This document shows positions 54,344 to 63,686 of a stretch of 64,000 nt of DNA, one piece after another. The first letter of the stretch is position 1, and each line of letters begins with the position of its first letter. The notes below the pieces were generated by a model, which was given only the letters and a program-made list of their open reading frames with translations, ran no database searches and was not told the DNA's origin. The stretch comes from an uncultured Selenomonas sp. (GTDB lineage: Bacteria > Bacillota > Negativicutes > Selenomonadales > Selenomonadaceae), in NCBI GenBank assembly GCA_934202005.1, contig CAKPXP010000001.1:62001-126000 (forward strand). The letters are read 5' to 3'. Both the position numbers and the translations under genes were made by a program.

Positions 54344-55876
54344 ATGACCTGCATGGCACAGAAGATTTCGCGCAGGGAGTTTTTGAAGCTCGCCTCGGGC
54401 ACGAGCCTTTTCGGTCTCGGCGTCCTGGCCTCAGGCTGCGCGAGCGAGCAGAAGCAGTCGGGCGGCGAGGGCTGGATGCCGGATCAGTACCACGGGCGCG
54501 GCGATTTCCCCGCGCAGCTCAAGGGGCGCGTCGCCATCGCGCCGGAGAACGCCGCCATCGTGCGCGACGATGAGAAATGCATCCTCTGCGGCCAGTGCAT
54601 CGAGGCGTGCGAGAAGGTCATGAGCGTGCACGGCTATTATCCGTTGCCCATCAAGGATGAGACGGCCTGCATCGGCTGCGGGCAGTGCACGCTCTGGTGT
54701 CCGACGGGCGCGATTGCGGAGCGGCCGGCTGTGCAGGAGGTCGAGGCGGCGCTCGCCGACGATGGGAAATACGTCGTCGTGCAGACGGCGCCGGCAACGA
54801 AGGTCTCGCTCGGCGAGGAGTTCGGACTCGCGCCGGGGGCCGTCGTCAGCGCGCAGCAGGTCGCGGCGCTCAAGGCGCTTGGCTTCGACGCCGTGTTCGA
54901 TACCTGCACGGGTGCGGACCTCACGATCATGGAGGAGGCGAGCGAGGCGCTCGTGCGCTTGACGAAAAAGCAGGAGGAACTGCCGCATTTCACCTCGTGC
55001 TGTCCCGGCTGGGTGAAGTTCTGCGAGTATTTCTATCCCGACCTCATGGGCCATCTCTCGACCTGCAAATCGCCGGCGGCGATGCTCGGCGCGACGGTCA
55101 AGACGTATTACGCGGCAAAGATGGGCATTGCGCCGGAGTCGATCGTGACGGTCTCCATCATGCCCTGCACGGCGAAGAAATTCGAGGCGCAGCGCGCAGA
55201 GCTCAGTGAGGACAGTCTCGCGGATGTCGACTATGTGCTGACGACGCGGGAGCTCGCGCGGCTCATCAAGCGGCACGGCATCGACTTTTCCGCGCTCGCG
55301 CCCGCCGCGTATGATTCCGTGCTCGGCGAGAGCTCGGGCGCGGGCCGCATCTTCGCGGCGACAGGCGGCGTGACGGAGGCGGCTGTGCGTTCGCTCTATT
55401 ATTTCGCGACGAAGCGGCAGCCGCCGGCGGATCTCCTCTCCTGGCAGGCCGTGCGCGGCCTCACAGCCATCAAGGAGGCCCAGGCTGAGGTGCCGGGCGT
55501 CGGCACGGTGCATGTGGCCGTCGTGAGCGGAATGGCGGCGGCGCGCCGCGTGCTCGAGGAGGTGCGGCGCACGGGCCGGAGCCGCTGGCAGTTCATCGAG
55601 TTCATGGCGTGTCCGGGCGGCTGCCTCGGCGGCGGCGGCCAGCCGAAGAGTGAGTTCCCCGCGGATGAGGCGGTGCGCAGGAAGCGCATGGAGGCGCTCT
55701 ACGCGGAGGACAAGGGCGCGCCGCAGCGCATGAGCCACGAGAACGCGGAGGTGCAGACGCTCTATCGCGCGTTCTACGGCGCGCCGCTGAGCGAGCGGGC
55801 GGAGCAGCTGCTCCATACGCATTTCGAGGACAGGAGCGGCCGCCTGTTCGACCGCGAGACACAGGCGAAGGCGTGA
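54344..55876 (+). CDS. [FeFe] hydrogenase, Tat-exported, probably membrane-anchored
   Basis: 510 residues. Tat motif SRREFLK (Arg 10-11) and a hydrophobic core ending ASGC (Cys 32), a lipobox-like site, so it is likely exported folded and lipid-anchored outside the inner membrane. Two ferredoxin-type clusters follow (CILCGQCIEAC 79-89, CIGCGQCTLWC 109-119), then the H-cluster motifs TSCCPGW (217-223), MPCTAKKFE (273-281) and MACPGGCLGGGGQP (421-434). The C-terminal 70 residues resemble the small subunit fused on. Oxidises or makes H2. ATG 54344 (ggagag five bases upstream) or ATG 54353. First gene of a three-gene operon. Confidence 0.93.
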   Translation: MTCMAQKISRREFLKLASGTSLFGLGVLASGCASEQKQSGGEGWMPDQYHGRGDFPAQLKGRVAIAPENAAIVRDDEKCILCGQCIEACEKVMSVHGYYPLPIKDETACIGCGQCTLWCPTGAIAERPAVQEVEAALADDGKYVVVQTAPATKVSLGEEFGLAPGAVVSAQQVAALKALGFDAVFDTCTGADLTIMEEASEALVRLTKKQEELPHFTSCCPGWVKFCEYFYPDLMGHLSTCKSPAAMLGATVKTYYAAKMGIAPESIVTVSIMPCTAKKFEAQRAELSEDSLADVDYVLTTRELARLIKRHGIDFSALAPAAYDSVLGESSGAGRIFAATGGVTEAAVRSLYYFATKRQPPADLLSWQAVRGLTAIKEAQAEVPGVGTVHVAVVSGMAAARRVLEEVRRTGRSRWQFIEFMACPGGCLGGGGQPKSEFPADEAVRRKRMEALYAEDKGAPQRMSHENAEVQTLYRAFYGAPLSERAEQLLHTHFEDRSGRLFDRETQAKA

Positions 55877-55891
55877 TGAGGAGGAAGATAC

Positions 55892-56689
55892 ATGGCCGTT
55901 TTAGTGGATTTGACGAAGTGCATCGGCTGTGAGAGCTGCAGCGTCGCCTGCAAGCTCTGGAACAAGCTGCCCTACGGCAGGAAGAAGAGCCGATCGCAGA
56001 AGGAAAAGGACCTCAATGATGACAACTGGACGGTCATCCAGGAGAAGCACGTCGAGGCGGAAAATGGCAAGGCGTACACGCGCTTCGTGAAGAAGCAGTG
56101 CCTGCACTGCCTCGAGCCGTCGTGCGCCTCGGCCTGCTTTTCCAAGGCGTTGCGCGTCGATCCCGATACGCACGCGGTCGTCTATGTGCCGGAGCTTTGC
56201 GTGGGCTGCCGTTACTGCATGATCGCCTGCCCGTTCGAGATTCCGCGTTATCAGTGGGATGAGCCGCTGCCGCTCGTGACGAAGTGCGAGTTCTGCGTGA
56301 GCCGCCTCAAGGATGGCGACGCGCCCTCCTGTGTGAGCGCCTGCCCGACCGGCGCGCTCATCTATGGCGACCGTGAGGCGCTCCTCGCGCGCGCGCATGA
56401 GATCATCGCGAACGATCCGCGCTATGTGGACTACGTCTACGGTGAGAAGGAGCTCGGCGGCACGCAGTGGCTCTACCTCTCCGATCAGCCGTTCGAAAAG
56501 CTCGGCTTCAAGATGGGGCTCGAGGAGATCCCGCCGAGCACTTACACGCACGCCTACCTCTCGAAAGTGCCGTTCCTCGCGGCGGCCTGGGGTCTTTTCC
56601 TCGCGGGGCTTTCGTTCTACCATTATCGCAGGGAGAAGAATGCGAAGCAGCCGCCGGAGGAGAAAGAGGAAGGGGATGGAAGGATATGA
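55892..56689 (+). CDS. HybA/FdnH-like four-cluster ferredoxin subunit with C-terminal anchor
   Basis: 265 residues. Four Cys sets for [4Fe-4S] clusters: CIGCESCSVAC (10-20), CLHCLEPSCASAC (70-82), CVGCRYCMIAC (103-113), CEFC...CVSAC (132-151). A single C-terminal membrane helix lies at about 233-252 (FLAAAWGLFLAGLSFY). No signal peptide of its own, so it may be exported together with the Tat substrate hydrogenase. Passes electrons between hydrogenase and the NrfD-type membrane subunit. ATG 55892 follows gaggagga; stop overlaps the next start by four bases. Confidence 0.92.
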   Translation: MAVLVDLTKCIGCESCSVACKLWNKLPYGRKKSRSQKEKDLNDDNWTVIQEKHVEAENGKAYTRFVKKQCLHCLEPSCASACFSKALRVDPDTHAVVYVPELCVGCRYCMIACPFEIPRYQWDEPLPLVTKCEFCVSRLKDGDAPSCVSACPTGALIYGDREALLARAHEIIANDPRYVDYVYGEKELGGTQWLYLSDQPFEKLGFKMGLEEIPPSTYTHAYLSKVPFLAAAWGLFLAGLSFYHYRREKNAKQPPEEKEEGDGRI

Positions 56690-57867
56690 AGATCAAGCTG
56701 CCTGAGATGTATCGCTGCTACCGCATCCTCGGCTGGGATTTCACGATCACGCCCGCGCGCCTTGTGCTGCTCGCGCTCGTCGCCTTCATGGGCTGTGTGG
56801 CGGTCACGCGCCTTTTGACGGGCTTTCAATACGTCACGCATCTCACGGATGAGACGCCCTGGGGACTCTGGATCTCGTTCGACGTGCTCTGCGGCGTCGC
56901 GCTCGCGGGCGGCGGCTACTCGACGGCGCTGCTCGTCGGTGGGTTCAAGTATCAGAAATACGGCGTCGTCGCGCGCAGCGCGCTCCTCACGTCGCTGCTC
57001 GGCTATCTGCTCGTCATGGCGGGGCTCTTCCTCGACATCGGCCTCTGGCCGCATTTCTGGCGGCCGTTCGTTTCCTGGGGCTATACCTCCGTGCTCTTCG
57101 AGGTCTTCTGGTGCATCTCCATCTATACGACGATCCTCACGCTCGAGTTCCACGAGGTCATCACGGAGCGCATGTTCAAGTTCCTGCATCCTTATGTACT
57201 CAAGGCGCTGCCGTTCCTCGTCATCATCGGCCTCATCTTCCCGATGATGCACCAGTCATCGCTCGGCGGCCTGTTCCTCATCGCGAAGAGCAAGATGTTC
57301 CCGCTTTGGTGGAGTCCGCTGCTGCCGCTCTATTTCCTCATCTCCTCGTTTTTCGTCGGTTCGGCGATGGTCTACGTGGAGTCGGATCTCGCGCGGCGGA
57401 ACTACGCGCATACCATCGACCAGAACATCATGCTCCAGCTCACGCGCGTCGGCGGCCGCATCATGCTCGTCTATCTCGCACTCAAGCTCATCGATATCAC
57501 GCGCCAGGGGCAGTGGGGGCTCGTGTTCCAGGGCTCCATGCAGAGCAATCTCTACCTGCTCGAGATGGTTGGCGGCATCCTCGTCCCGCTCTTTATCATC
57601 TTCAGTCCGCTCGCGCACCGGAAATACGGCCTGCTCGCCTACTCGTGGCTCGTGGTGCTCGGCGTCGTGCTCAACCGCATGAACTGCGTGTTCACGGCGA
57701 TGTACAAATCGGGCGATTATTTCCCATCGGTGTTTGAGTTCGCCGTGAGCATCGGACTCGTCTCCGTCGGCTGTCTCGCCTACGGGCTCATCGTGGAGAA
57801 CTTCAATGTCCTCGGTGCTCGCCGCGCAACGCAGCATCATATCTTACATAAGACAGACCTGCTCTGA
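56686..57867 (+). CDS. NrfD/HybB-like integral membrane quinone-reactive subunit
   Basis: 393 residues with about ten membrane helices, the pattern of HybB/NrfD proteins that exchange electrons with menaquinone and lack haem. Conserved-looking segments: ETPWGLWISFDVLCGVALAGGGY near residue 50, EFHEVITERMFKFLHP, FPMMHQSSLGGLFL near 186, and LNRMNCVFTAMY near 325. ATG 56686 overlaps the ferredoxin stop (ATGA). With the preceding two genes it forms a membrane-bound quinone-linked hydrogenase complex. Direction of flow (H2 uptake to menaquinone) is inferred from HybA/HybB relatives. Confidence 0.9.
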   Translation: MKIKLPEMYRCYRILGWDFTITPARLVLLALVAFMGCVAVTRLLTGFQYVTHLTDETPWGLWISFDVLCGVALAGGGYSTALLVGGFKYQKYGVVARSALLTSLLGYLLVMAGLFLDIGLWPHFWRPFVSWGYTSVLFEVFWCISIYTTILTLEFHEVITERMFKFLHPYVLKALPFLVIIGLIFPMMHQSSLGGLFLIAKSKMFPLWWSPLLPLYFLISSFFVGSAMVYVESDLARRNYAHTIDQNIMLQLTRVGGRIMLVYLALKLIDITRQGQWGLVFQGSMQSNLYLLEMVGGILVPLFIIFSPLAHRKYGLLAYSWLVVLGVVLNRMNCVFTAMYKSGDYFPSVFEFAVSIGLVSVGCLAYGLIVENFNVLGARRATQHHILHKTDLL

Positions 57868-57879
57868 TATAGCCGGGCA

Positions 57880-57921
57880 GGAGGGCGCAGGCTCGCCGCA
57901 GGGCGGCTGGCGCCCTTTCTT
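57880..57921 (+). terminator. Terminator after the hydrogenase operon
   Basis: agggcgc-ag / ct-ggcgccct stem with an inner gccgc-agg-gcggc hairpin, followed by ttcttg. Confidence 0.65.
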
Positions 57922-57953
57922 GTGCGCGCGATTGCGTGTTACGGAATACTTAC

Positions 57954-57982
57954 TTGAATCCACTGCGTCATTAAGCTAGAAT
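57954..57982 (+). promoter_or_regulatory. Promoter for the ArnT/ArnC-like pair
   Basis: TTGAAT (57954-57959), 17 bases, TAGAAT (57977-57982). Confidence 0.65.
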
Positions 57983-58016
57983 AGGCGTATGCAAAAAATT
58001 ATGGGGGCGTGAAGGC

Positions 58017-59591
58017 ATGCGTTGGCTGGATGATTTTCGTGGGCACAGGAAGGCAGCGTCTGGAGAAGAGACTACGCGGCGTCATCTGACGCTGCTGTTG
58101 CTCTTTGCCGTGCTCGTCTATTTCGTGGGGAATGGGGCGATGGCCATCACGGATTCCGTGGAATCGAACTATGTGGAGACAGCCAAGGAGATGATGGCAG
58201 CGGGTGACCTGATTTCGCCGCGCATTTACGGTCACTACTGGTATGACAAGCCCGTGCTTTTTTACTGGGAACTCATCGTGGCGTTTTCGCTGTTTGGCCA
58301 GACGGAGTTTGCGGCGCGGTTCTTCCCGGCAATGTTTTCGGCGGTCAGCCTGTTGCTCACGTACTGGTTCGGACGCAGGCTCTATGGGGAACGCATCGGT
58401 TTCGTCGCGGCGCTGCTCATGGGCACATCGGTCGAGCTCTGGTATCTCGGGCACGCGGTGATCACGGACATGACGCTCTTCGTCTCGATGAGCGGCATGC
58501 TCATCGCCTTCTATCTTGGCTATGAGGAGCGGCGCGTCCGCTGGTACTATCTCGCGTTCTTCCTCGCGGGCGTCGCCGTGCTCACGAAAGGGCCCATCGG
58601 CCTCTGTCTGCCGGGACTCATCATCTTGCTGTTCCTCGCGTGGGAGCGCCGCCTGCGCGAGCTTTGGAGCCCCCATATCCTCGCGGGCTTCGCGCTCTTT
58701 TTCGCTGTTGCGGCCATCTGGTACTACCCGATGGTACGTTTGCACGGCAGCGACTTCCTCGATACGTTCCTCGGCGTGCACAATGTACTGCGCGCGACGG
58801 TATCGGAGCATCCGCGCGACGATGTCTGGTACTTCTACGTGCTGGTGTATCTCGCAGGGCTCTTCCCTTGGTCGCTCGCTTCGTTGCCGGCTGCTGTGCG
58901 CCGCGTATGGCGGCGCGATCTGCGTCTGCCGCGGACGCCGGCCATGCGGTTCCTCGTGGTCTGGACCGTTACGGTCTTCGCGGTCTTTGAGTGCTTCGCG
59001 ACGAAGTACGTCACCTATACGCTGCCGTATCTGCTGCCGATCTCCTTACTGCTCGCGCGTTATTTCGCGCCGCGCCGGGAGCTTTTCCGCCTGCTCGCGG
59101 GTGGCATGACGGCGCTCTTCGTCGTGCTCGCCTGCTTCGTCGCGCCGCCGCTCATGGACAAGGCGTCGGGCCGGGACACCGCGGCGCTGCTCTCGCGCGA
59201 GGTGCAGCGCGTCGCGGCGGAGGCGGGCGAGCGGCCGCTCATCGTCTCGTACGGGCGGGATTATTCGTGCTCGCTTGTCTATTATTCCGGTCTCGTGCCC
59301 TACTGCCTGCGGCCGAGGAGCGAGGTGCTGCGCGAGCAGCCCGGCCAAGGGGATATCAGCTGGAACGAAAAAAATGTCATGCCGTTCCTCGCAGAGGAGG
59401 ATCTGCCGACACAGCGCGACGTGCTGCTGCTGACGGATGTGAAGCGGAAGGACGGCGTCCTGGTCACGGAGGCGACACTGCACGCGGAGCTCGCGGGCCG
59501 ATGGGAGTTCCTCGGCGAGACGGAGAGCGGGCAGCAGCTCTTCCTGCGCCGCGCGGCCGGGGAGACATCCGATGAGGAGATGGGAAAATGA
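58017..59591 (+). CDS. ArnT-like membrane glycosyltransferase (GT39/GT83 type)
   Basis: 524 residues. First periplasmic loop carries the family's acidic catalytic motif (DSVESNYVETAKEM, about residues 46-59) and DLISPRIYGHYWYDKPVLFYW; some ten to twelve membrane helices follow and a soluble C-terminal domain from about 385. Transfers a sugar from a polyprenyl-phosphate carrier to an envelope acceptor, e.g. lipid A, but acceptor and sugar are unknown. Overlaps the GT2 gene by four bases. Confidence 0.9.
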   Translation: MRWLDDFRGHRKAASGEETTRRHLTLLLLFAVLVYFVGNGAMAITDSVESNYVETAKEMMAAGDLISPRIYGHYWYDKPVLFYWELIVAFSLFGQTEFAARFFPAMFSAVSLLLTYWFGRRLYGERIGFVAALLMGTSVELWYLGHAVITDMTLFVSMSGMLIAFYLGYEERRVRWYYLAFFLAGVAVLTKGPIGLCLPGLIILLFLAWERRLRELWSPHILAGFALFFAVAAIWYYPMVRLHGSDFLDTFLGVHNVLRATVSEHPRDDVWYFYVLVYLAGLFPWSLASLPAAVRRVWRRDLRLPRTPAMRFLVVWTVTVFAVFECFATKYVTYTLPYLLPISLLLARYFAPRRELFRLLAGGMTALFVVLACFVAPPLMDKASGRDTAALLSREVQRVAAEAGERPLIVSYGRDYSCSLVYYSGLVPYCLRPRSEVLREQPGQGDISWNEKNVMPFLAEEDLPTQRDVLLLTDVKRKDGVLVTEATLHAELAGRWEFLGETESGQQLFLRRAAGETSDEEMGK

Positions 59592-60574
59592 CGGAACAGA
59601 AGCGGGTGACCATCGTGGTGCCCGTCTATAATGAAGGAGACAATATCCCGCATTTCACGCGCGCCGTCATGGAGGCGATGACTGGACTGCCCTACCGCTA
59701 CGAGATCCTCTTCGTCGACGACGGCTCCTGCGCGGAGAGCCGCCGCGTGCTGCGCGAGACGGCGCGGCGGGAGCCGCACGTTCGGGGGATCTTCCTTTCG
59801 CGCAACTACGGGCATCAGGCGGCGCTGACCTGCGGGATCGACCACGCGGAGGGCGATGCCGTCATCACGATGGACGGCGATATGCAGCATCCGCCCGCGC
59901 TTCTGCCGCGGCTGCTCGCACTCTGGGCGCAGGGCTATGAGGTCGTGCAGACCATCCGCGAGACGACGCAGGGCGTCTCCGCGTTCAAGCGGCTCACCTC
60001 GAAATATTACTACAAGTTCCTCAACCTCATCGCCGCCGTGCCCATCCAGCCGGGCGGCTCGGACTTCCGCCTCATGGACCGCGAGGTCGTGCTGGCGTTC
60101 CGTCGCTACCGCGAGCACGACCGGTTCATCCGCGGGCTCGTGGGCGCGATGGGGTTCCGCCAGGTGCAGGTGCGTTTCGCCGCGCCGGAGCGCTACGCGG
60201 GACAGTCGAAGTTCTCGCTGAAGAAGATGGCGAAATTCGCGCTCGACGGCATCCTCGGCAACTCCATCGTACCGCTGCGCGTCTCCTTCTACATCGGCGT
60301 GCTGAGCCTCTTCGTGAGCCTCGCGCTGCTCGCGCATGTCTTCTACGAGGAACTTCTAGGTACGACGGTCGCGGGCTGGTCGACGCTCATGGTCTGCCTG
60401 TCCTTTTTCGGCGGCACGCAGCTCATGGTGCTCGGTGTGCTGGGAGAATATGTAGGACGTATCTTCCGCGAGGTGAAAGGGCGGCCGCTCTACCTCATAG
60501 AGCCGGAGCACGCGGATGAGCTGACGGAAGAGCAGGGGGGACGCGGCAGTCACGCGCCATCTGCGTCCTCTTGA
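59588..60574 (+). CDS. GT2 polyprenyl-phosphate glycosyltransferase (ArnC/GtrB/DPM1-like)
   Basis: 328 residues: cytoplasmic GT-A domain (VVPVYNEGDNIP near 12, FVDDGS near 43, DGDMQHPP near 97) and two C-terminal membrane helices (about 235-300). Makes the polyprenyl-phosphate sugar that the ArnT-like enzyme upstream would use as donor. Coupled by a four-base overlap (ATGA). 328 residues fits ArnC/GtrB. Confidence 0.92.
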   Translation: MTEQKRVTIVVPVYNEGDNIPHFTRAVMEAMTGLPYRYEILFVDDGSCAESRRVLRETARREPHVRGIFLSRNYGHQAALTCGIDHAEGDAVITMDGDMQHPPALLPRLLALWAQGYEVVQTIRETTQGVSAFKRLTSKYYYKFLNLIAAVPIQPGGSDFRLMDREVVLAFRRYREHDRFIRGLVGAMGFRQVQVRFAAPERYAGQSKFSLKKMAKFALDGILGNSIVPLRVSFYIGVLSLFVSLALLAHVFYEELLGTTVAGWSTLMVCLSFFGGTQLMVLGVLGEYVGRIFREVKGRPLYLIEPEHADELTEEQGGRGSHAPSASS

Positions 60575-60621
60575 TTTTTCAAGGTAACAATATTATACTG
60601 AACCTAAAGAGATGGTAGTCG

Positions 60622-60729
60622 TTTACTATGTAAATCCCCAAGAGCGCAAGCCGCAGGCGCAGCGCGATTGGCTGGATTTACTGCAAGGACGGGCGCACAA
60701 TGTCCACAAAGTGGACGTTTGTGCGTTGA
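60622..60729 (-). repeat. A-B repeat module, reverse copy
   Basis: Reverse complement of the module pair at 34711-34818: module A at 60622-60664 (gtaaatccccaagagcgcaa...) and module B at 60665-60729, with hairpin cgcacaatgtccac-aaa-gtggacgtttgtgcg. Compared with the other copy the loop (aaa vs tgc) differs and the stem is kept. The second A unit is missing here. Confidence 0.75.
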
Positions 60730-60834
60730 GTTTTCTGCCGAAAAGGAGAACCTCCTTCCGGGGTGATGATCGGATGGAGGCTCTTTTGGTATGTGTATGA
60801 GAGCGCGCGTAGGGGGGGCAGCGATGTCTTTTAA

Positions 60835-60994
60835 GGAACCACTGATTAATTCGGCGCTCCGTCTTCACGCGTCTGCACTGTCCTCTCGTCGTCGACAAAC
60901 CTCAGCGTAGCTTCGGCTACGCCTGCGGTTTGTCTCCTAGAGAGATACAGCGCATCCACGTAAATCCGGAGCACCTCATTTAATCAGCGTTTCC
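60835..60994 (+). mobile_element. Palindromic MITE-like element, copy F
   Basis: 160 bp flanked by TTAA (60831-60834, 60995-60998). Ends ggaaccactgattaa / ttaatcagcgtttcc. Same orientation and almost the same sequence as copy A. The remaining bases 60730-60834 hold a small hairpin (cctccttccggggtga region) but nothing I can name. Confidence 0.87.
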
Positions 60995-61039
60995 TTAAGA
61001 GGGAGACAGATGATGCCGCGGCCCGGATGCTGCGTTGTC

Positions 61040-61067
61040 TTGACATCTCTCTGATACATAGTACAAT
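61040..61067 (+). promoter_or_regulatory. Promoter for tsaD
   Basis: Perfect TTGACA (61040-61045), 16 bases, TACAAT (61062-61067). Confidence 0.78.
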
Positions 61068-61133
61068 GAAAAAAGTATTTTTTCTGCTGTTTTTCTCAGC
61101 GGAAAGGATGAATCCAAAGCGGATGGAGCGTGG

Positions 61134-62159
61134 ATGAGATTGGAAAAGGAAAAACTGACGCTGGCCATCGAGTCGAGCTGTGATGAGACGTCGGCGGCTG
61201 TGCTGCGCGGCGGGCGCGAGATTCTCTCGAACATCATTTCGACGCAGATCCCCGTGCACCAGCGCTTCGGCGGCGTCGTGCCGGAGATTGCCTCGCGCAA
61301 GCATATCGTAAATATCATGCCCGTCATCGACGAGGCGCTCAGCGAGGCGGGCGTGAAGCTCCAGGAGATCGACCAGGTCGCTGTGACCTACGGGCCGGGG
61401 CTCGTGGGGGCGCTGCTCGTCGGTGTCTCGGCGGCAAAGGCGCTTGCGTTTTCGCTCGGCGTGCCGCTCATCGGCGTCAATCACCTCGAGGGGCATATCT
61501 TCGCGAATTTCCTCGCATCGCCGGAGCTCGCGCCGCCGTTCGTGGCGCTCGTCGTCTCGGGCGGCCATACGGCGCTCGTGCGCGTCGATGACTACAATCA
61601 TTTCCGCATGCTCGGGCAGACGCGCGACGACGCGGCGGGCGAGGCGTTCGACAAGGTGGCGCGCGTGCTCGGCCTGCCGTATCCCGGCGGCCCGCAGATC
61701 GATAGGCTCGCGGCCGAGGGGCGTCCCGTCATCGACTTCCCGCGCGCGCTCGAGGAGAAGGGCAACTATGAGTTCAGCTTTAGCGGACTCAAGTCCGCCG
61801 TGCTCAACTACATCAACAGCGAGCGCATGAAGGGGCATGAGCTTGCAAAGGCCGACATCGCGGCCTCGTTCCAAGCATCGGTCGTCGAGGTGCTCGTACA
61901 CAAGGCATTCGAGGCCGTCGCGGCAGCCGGTCTCTCGACGCTCGTGCTCGCGGGCGGCGTCGCGGCGAACTCCGGACTCGAGGCGCGCCTGCGGGAAGAG
62001 GCGGCGAGACGCCGTGTGCAGTTCTATTTCCCCGACCGCATTCTCTGCACGGACAACGCGGCGATGATCGGCTGCCGCGGCTACTATCAGGCGCAGGCGG
62101 GCGAGGTCAGCGACCTCTATCTCAATGCCGTGCCGGGACTCGGCCTTTCGGATCGCTGA
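61134..62159 (+). CDS. tsaD: tRNA N6-threonylcarbamoyladenosine transferase subunit TsaD
   Basis: Transfers threonylcarbamoyl to A37 of ANN-decoding tRNAs with TsaB/TsaE. ASKHA-fold protein: ESSCDETSAAV near residue 12, metal motif NHLEGHIFA near 113, VSGGHTALV near 141, GEAFDKVARVLGLPYPGGP near 167 and VLAGGVAANSGL near 270. 341 residues, normal. ATG 61134. tsaB/tsaE/rimI are not adjacent here. Confidence 0.96.
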   Translation: MRLEKEKLTLAIESSCDETSAAVLRGGREILSNIISTQIPVHQRFGGVVPEIASRKHIVNIMPVIDEALSEAGVKLQEIDQVAVTYGPGLVGALLVGVSAAKALAFSLGVPLIGVNHLEGHIFANFLASPELAPPFVALVVSGGHTALVRVDDYNHFRMLGQTRDDAAGEAFDKVARVLGLPYPGGPQIDRLAAEGRPVIDFPRALEEKGNYEFSFSGLKSAVLNYINSERMKGHELAKADIAASFQASVVEVLVHKAFEAVAAAGLSTLVLAGGVAANSGLEARLREEAARRRVQFYFPDRILCTDNAAMIGCRGYYQAQAGEVSDLYLNAVPGLGLSDR

Positions 62160-62171
62160 GGAGGGAGACTT

Positions 62172-63581
62172 ATGGATGATTTTGGGACGCTTGCGCGGGC
62201 GCATACGACGCTCACGGCCGTGCAGCAGGAGTTTTTCAAGCGGCTGCTCGTGCTCTTTCCCTTCCTCGCCGATCTCGCGCATGCGCGCGTGCGCCTTTAT
62301 CTGCAGACCAAGGACAGGAAGGCCTTCGTAATCGCGGCGCAGGAGTGGCCGCGCACGGTCTACCTGCCGCCGGACGGCACGGCGGAGGGGCGCGTCATCC
62401 GCGCGATGGAGGAGCCGGTGCTCTGCCATGCCGTGGAGTCGCGCCATTTCATCCGCGGCAAGCGCGAGTGGAACTACGGCAGCATGATTGATATGATGGT
62501 GCAGCCGCTCGTCGACGGCACGGGGCTGCTCGGCCTCGTCTGCTTCGAGACGACGAGCGAGATGGCGCAGTCGGACGGCTATGAGCATCTGCTCTCCGCT
62601 GCACGCCTGCTGCTGCGCAATCCGCGGCGCCATCTCAACGCCGAGATGTTCGCGCCGATGAGCGCGAGCGACGGCATCGTCCTCACGGATCAGTACAACC
62701 GCATCACGTTCGCGACGACGGCGGCCCTGCGCATTTTCCGTGTGCTCGGCGTCGGCAGCCTCGTCGGCGCCCACCTCTTCGACCGACAGATCACGCAGCA
62801 TATCCGCAAGGAGTCGCAGGAGACGAGCCGGCCCTGGGAGCGTGAGATCGAGGCCGGCGCGCTCATCATCCGCGAGCGCAACCTGCCGCTCATGGAGGGC
62901 GGCCACTTGCTGAGCCGCATCGTCATCGTCTCCGACCTCACCGAGGTGCGGGAGAAGGACAAGGAAATCAAGGTGAAATCCGCTGTCATCCAGGAGATCC
63001 ATCACCGCGTGAAGAACAACCTCCAGATGATCGCGAGCCTGCTCCGCATGCAGGCGCGCCGCTCGAAGTCACCGGATGTCAAGGACGCGCTGCAAGAGAG
63101 CGTGAACCGCATCCTCTCCATCTCCGTCGTGCATGAATTCCTCTCCGAGCAGGGTGAGAAGACCATCAATGTCGGCGAGGTCGCACGCCACATCTTCAAT
63201 CTCGTCGCGATGAGCATGGTCGACCGCGCGTTCGAGCTGCACTCTGAGTGCGTGGGAGAGACGCTCGTCCTGCCCTCGGCCTACGCGAGCTCCATCGGCC
63301 TCGTGCTCAACGAGCTCGTGCTCAACGCAACGGAGCATGGCTTCGAGGGACGTTCGTCGGGGCACATCCGCCTCACGCTCGGCGACGGGGAGGCGTACCT
63401 CCTCGACTTCGAGGACGACGGCATCGGTCTGCCGGAGGGCTTCCAGCCGGAGAAGCAGAGATCGCTCGGCATCTCCATCATGCGGACGCTCATCGAGGGC
63501 GACCTCGGCGGCACGATCCGCTACGCGAACCGCGAGGGCGGCGGGACATGCGTGACCATCCGGATTCCGAAAAAGGAATAA
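62172..63581 (+). CDS. PdtaS/EutW-type sensor histidine kinase
   Basis: 469 residues: N-terminal GAF-like sensor domain (about 1-150), a PAS-like domain (about 170-265), then a HisKA_2 dimerisation domain with the phospho-acceptor in HHRVKNNLQMIASLL (about 277) and a HATPase with NELVLNATEHGF (about 383) and DDGIGLPEGF. No membrane helices, so a cytoplasmic sensor. This kinase type pairs with ANTAR antiterminator regulators, and one follows. ATG 62172 follows gaggaggga, 12 bases after tsaD. Confidence 0.9.
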   Translation: MDDFGTLARAHTTLTAVQQEFFKRLLVLFPFLADLAHARVRLYLQTKDRKAFVIAAQEWPRTVYLPPDGTAEGRVIRAMEEPVLCHAVESRHFIRGKREWNYGSMIDMMVQPLVDGTGLLGLVCFETTSEMAQSDGYEHLLSAARLLLRNPRRHLNAEMFAPMSASDGIVLTDQYNRITFATTAALRIFRVLGVGSLVGAHLFDRQITQHIRKESQETSRPWEREIEAGALIIRERNLPLMEGGHLLSRIVIVSDLTEVREKDKEIKVKSAVIQEIHHRVKNNLQMIASLLRMQARRSKSPDVKDALQESVNRILSISVVHEFLSEQGEKTINVGEVARHIFNLVAMSMVDRAFELHSECVGETLVLPSAYASSIGLVLNELVLNATEHGFEGRSSGHIRLTLGDGEAYLLDFEDDGIGLPEGFQPEKQRSLGISIMRTLIEGDLGGTIRYANREGGGTCVTIRIPKKE

Positions 63582-63664
63582 AGGTACAATCATAGAGATA
63601 TTTTAGATTTCCGTACTAACATAAAAAAAGAATGATAGAACGCTATATCGTGGACAACGTGCGG

Positions 63665-63686
63665 GCGGCGCAGGGGAAAGCGCCGC
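63665..63686 (+). promoter_or_regulatory. GC-rich hairpin in the leader of the response-regulator gene
   Basis: gcggcgc / gcgccgc stem with loop aggggaaa, 48 bases before the regulator start. ANTAR proteins bind short hairpins in leader RNAs, so this may be an autoregulatory site; a canonical paired-hairpin motif is not certain. Confidence 0.35.

Noticed and set aside
60984..63005. Long minus-strand open frame (673 codons) opposite tsaD and the kinase gene
   Set aside because: Covers two clearly recognised + strand genes and a mobile element; composition is typical of antisense frames.
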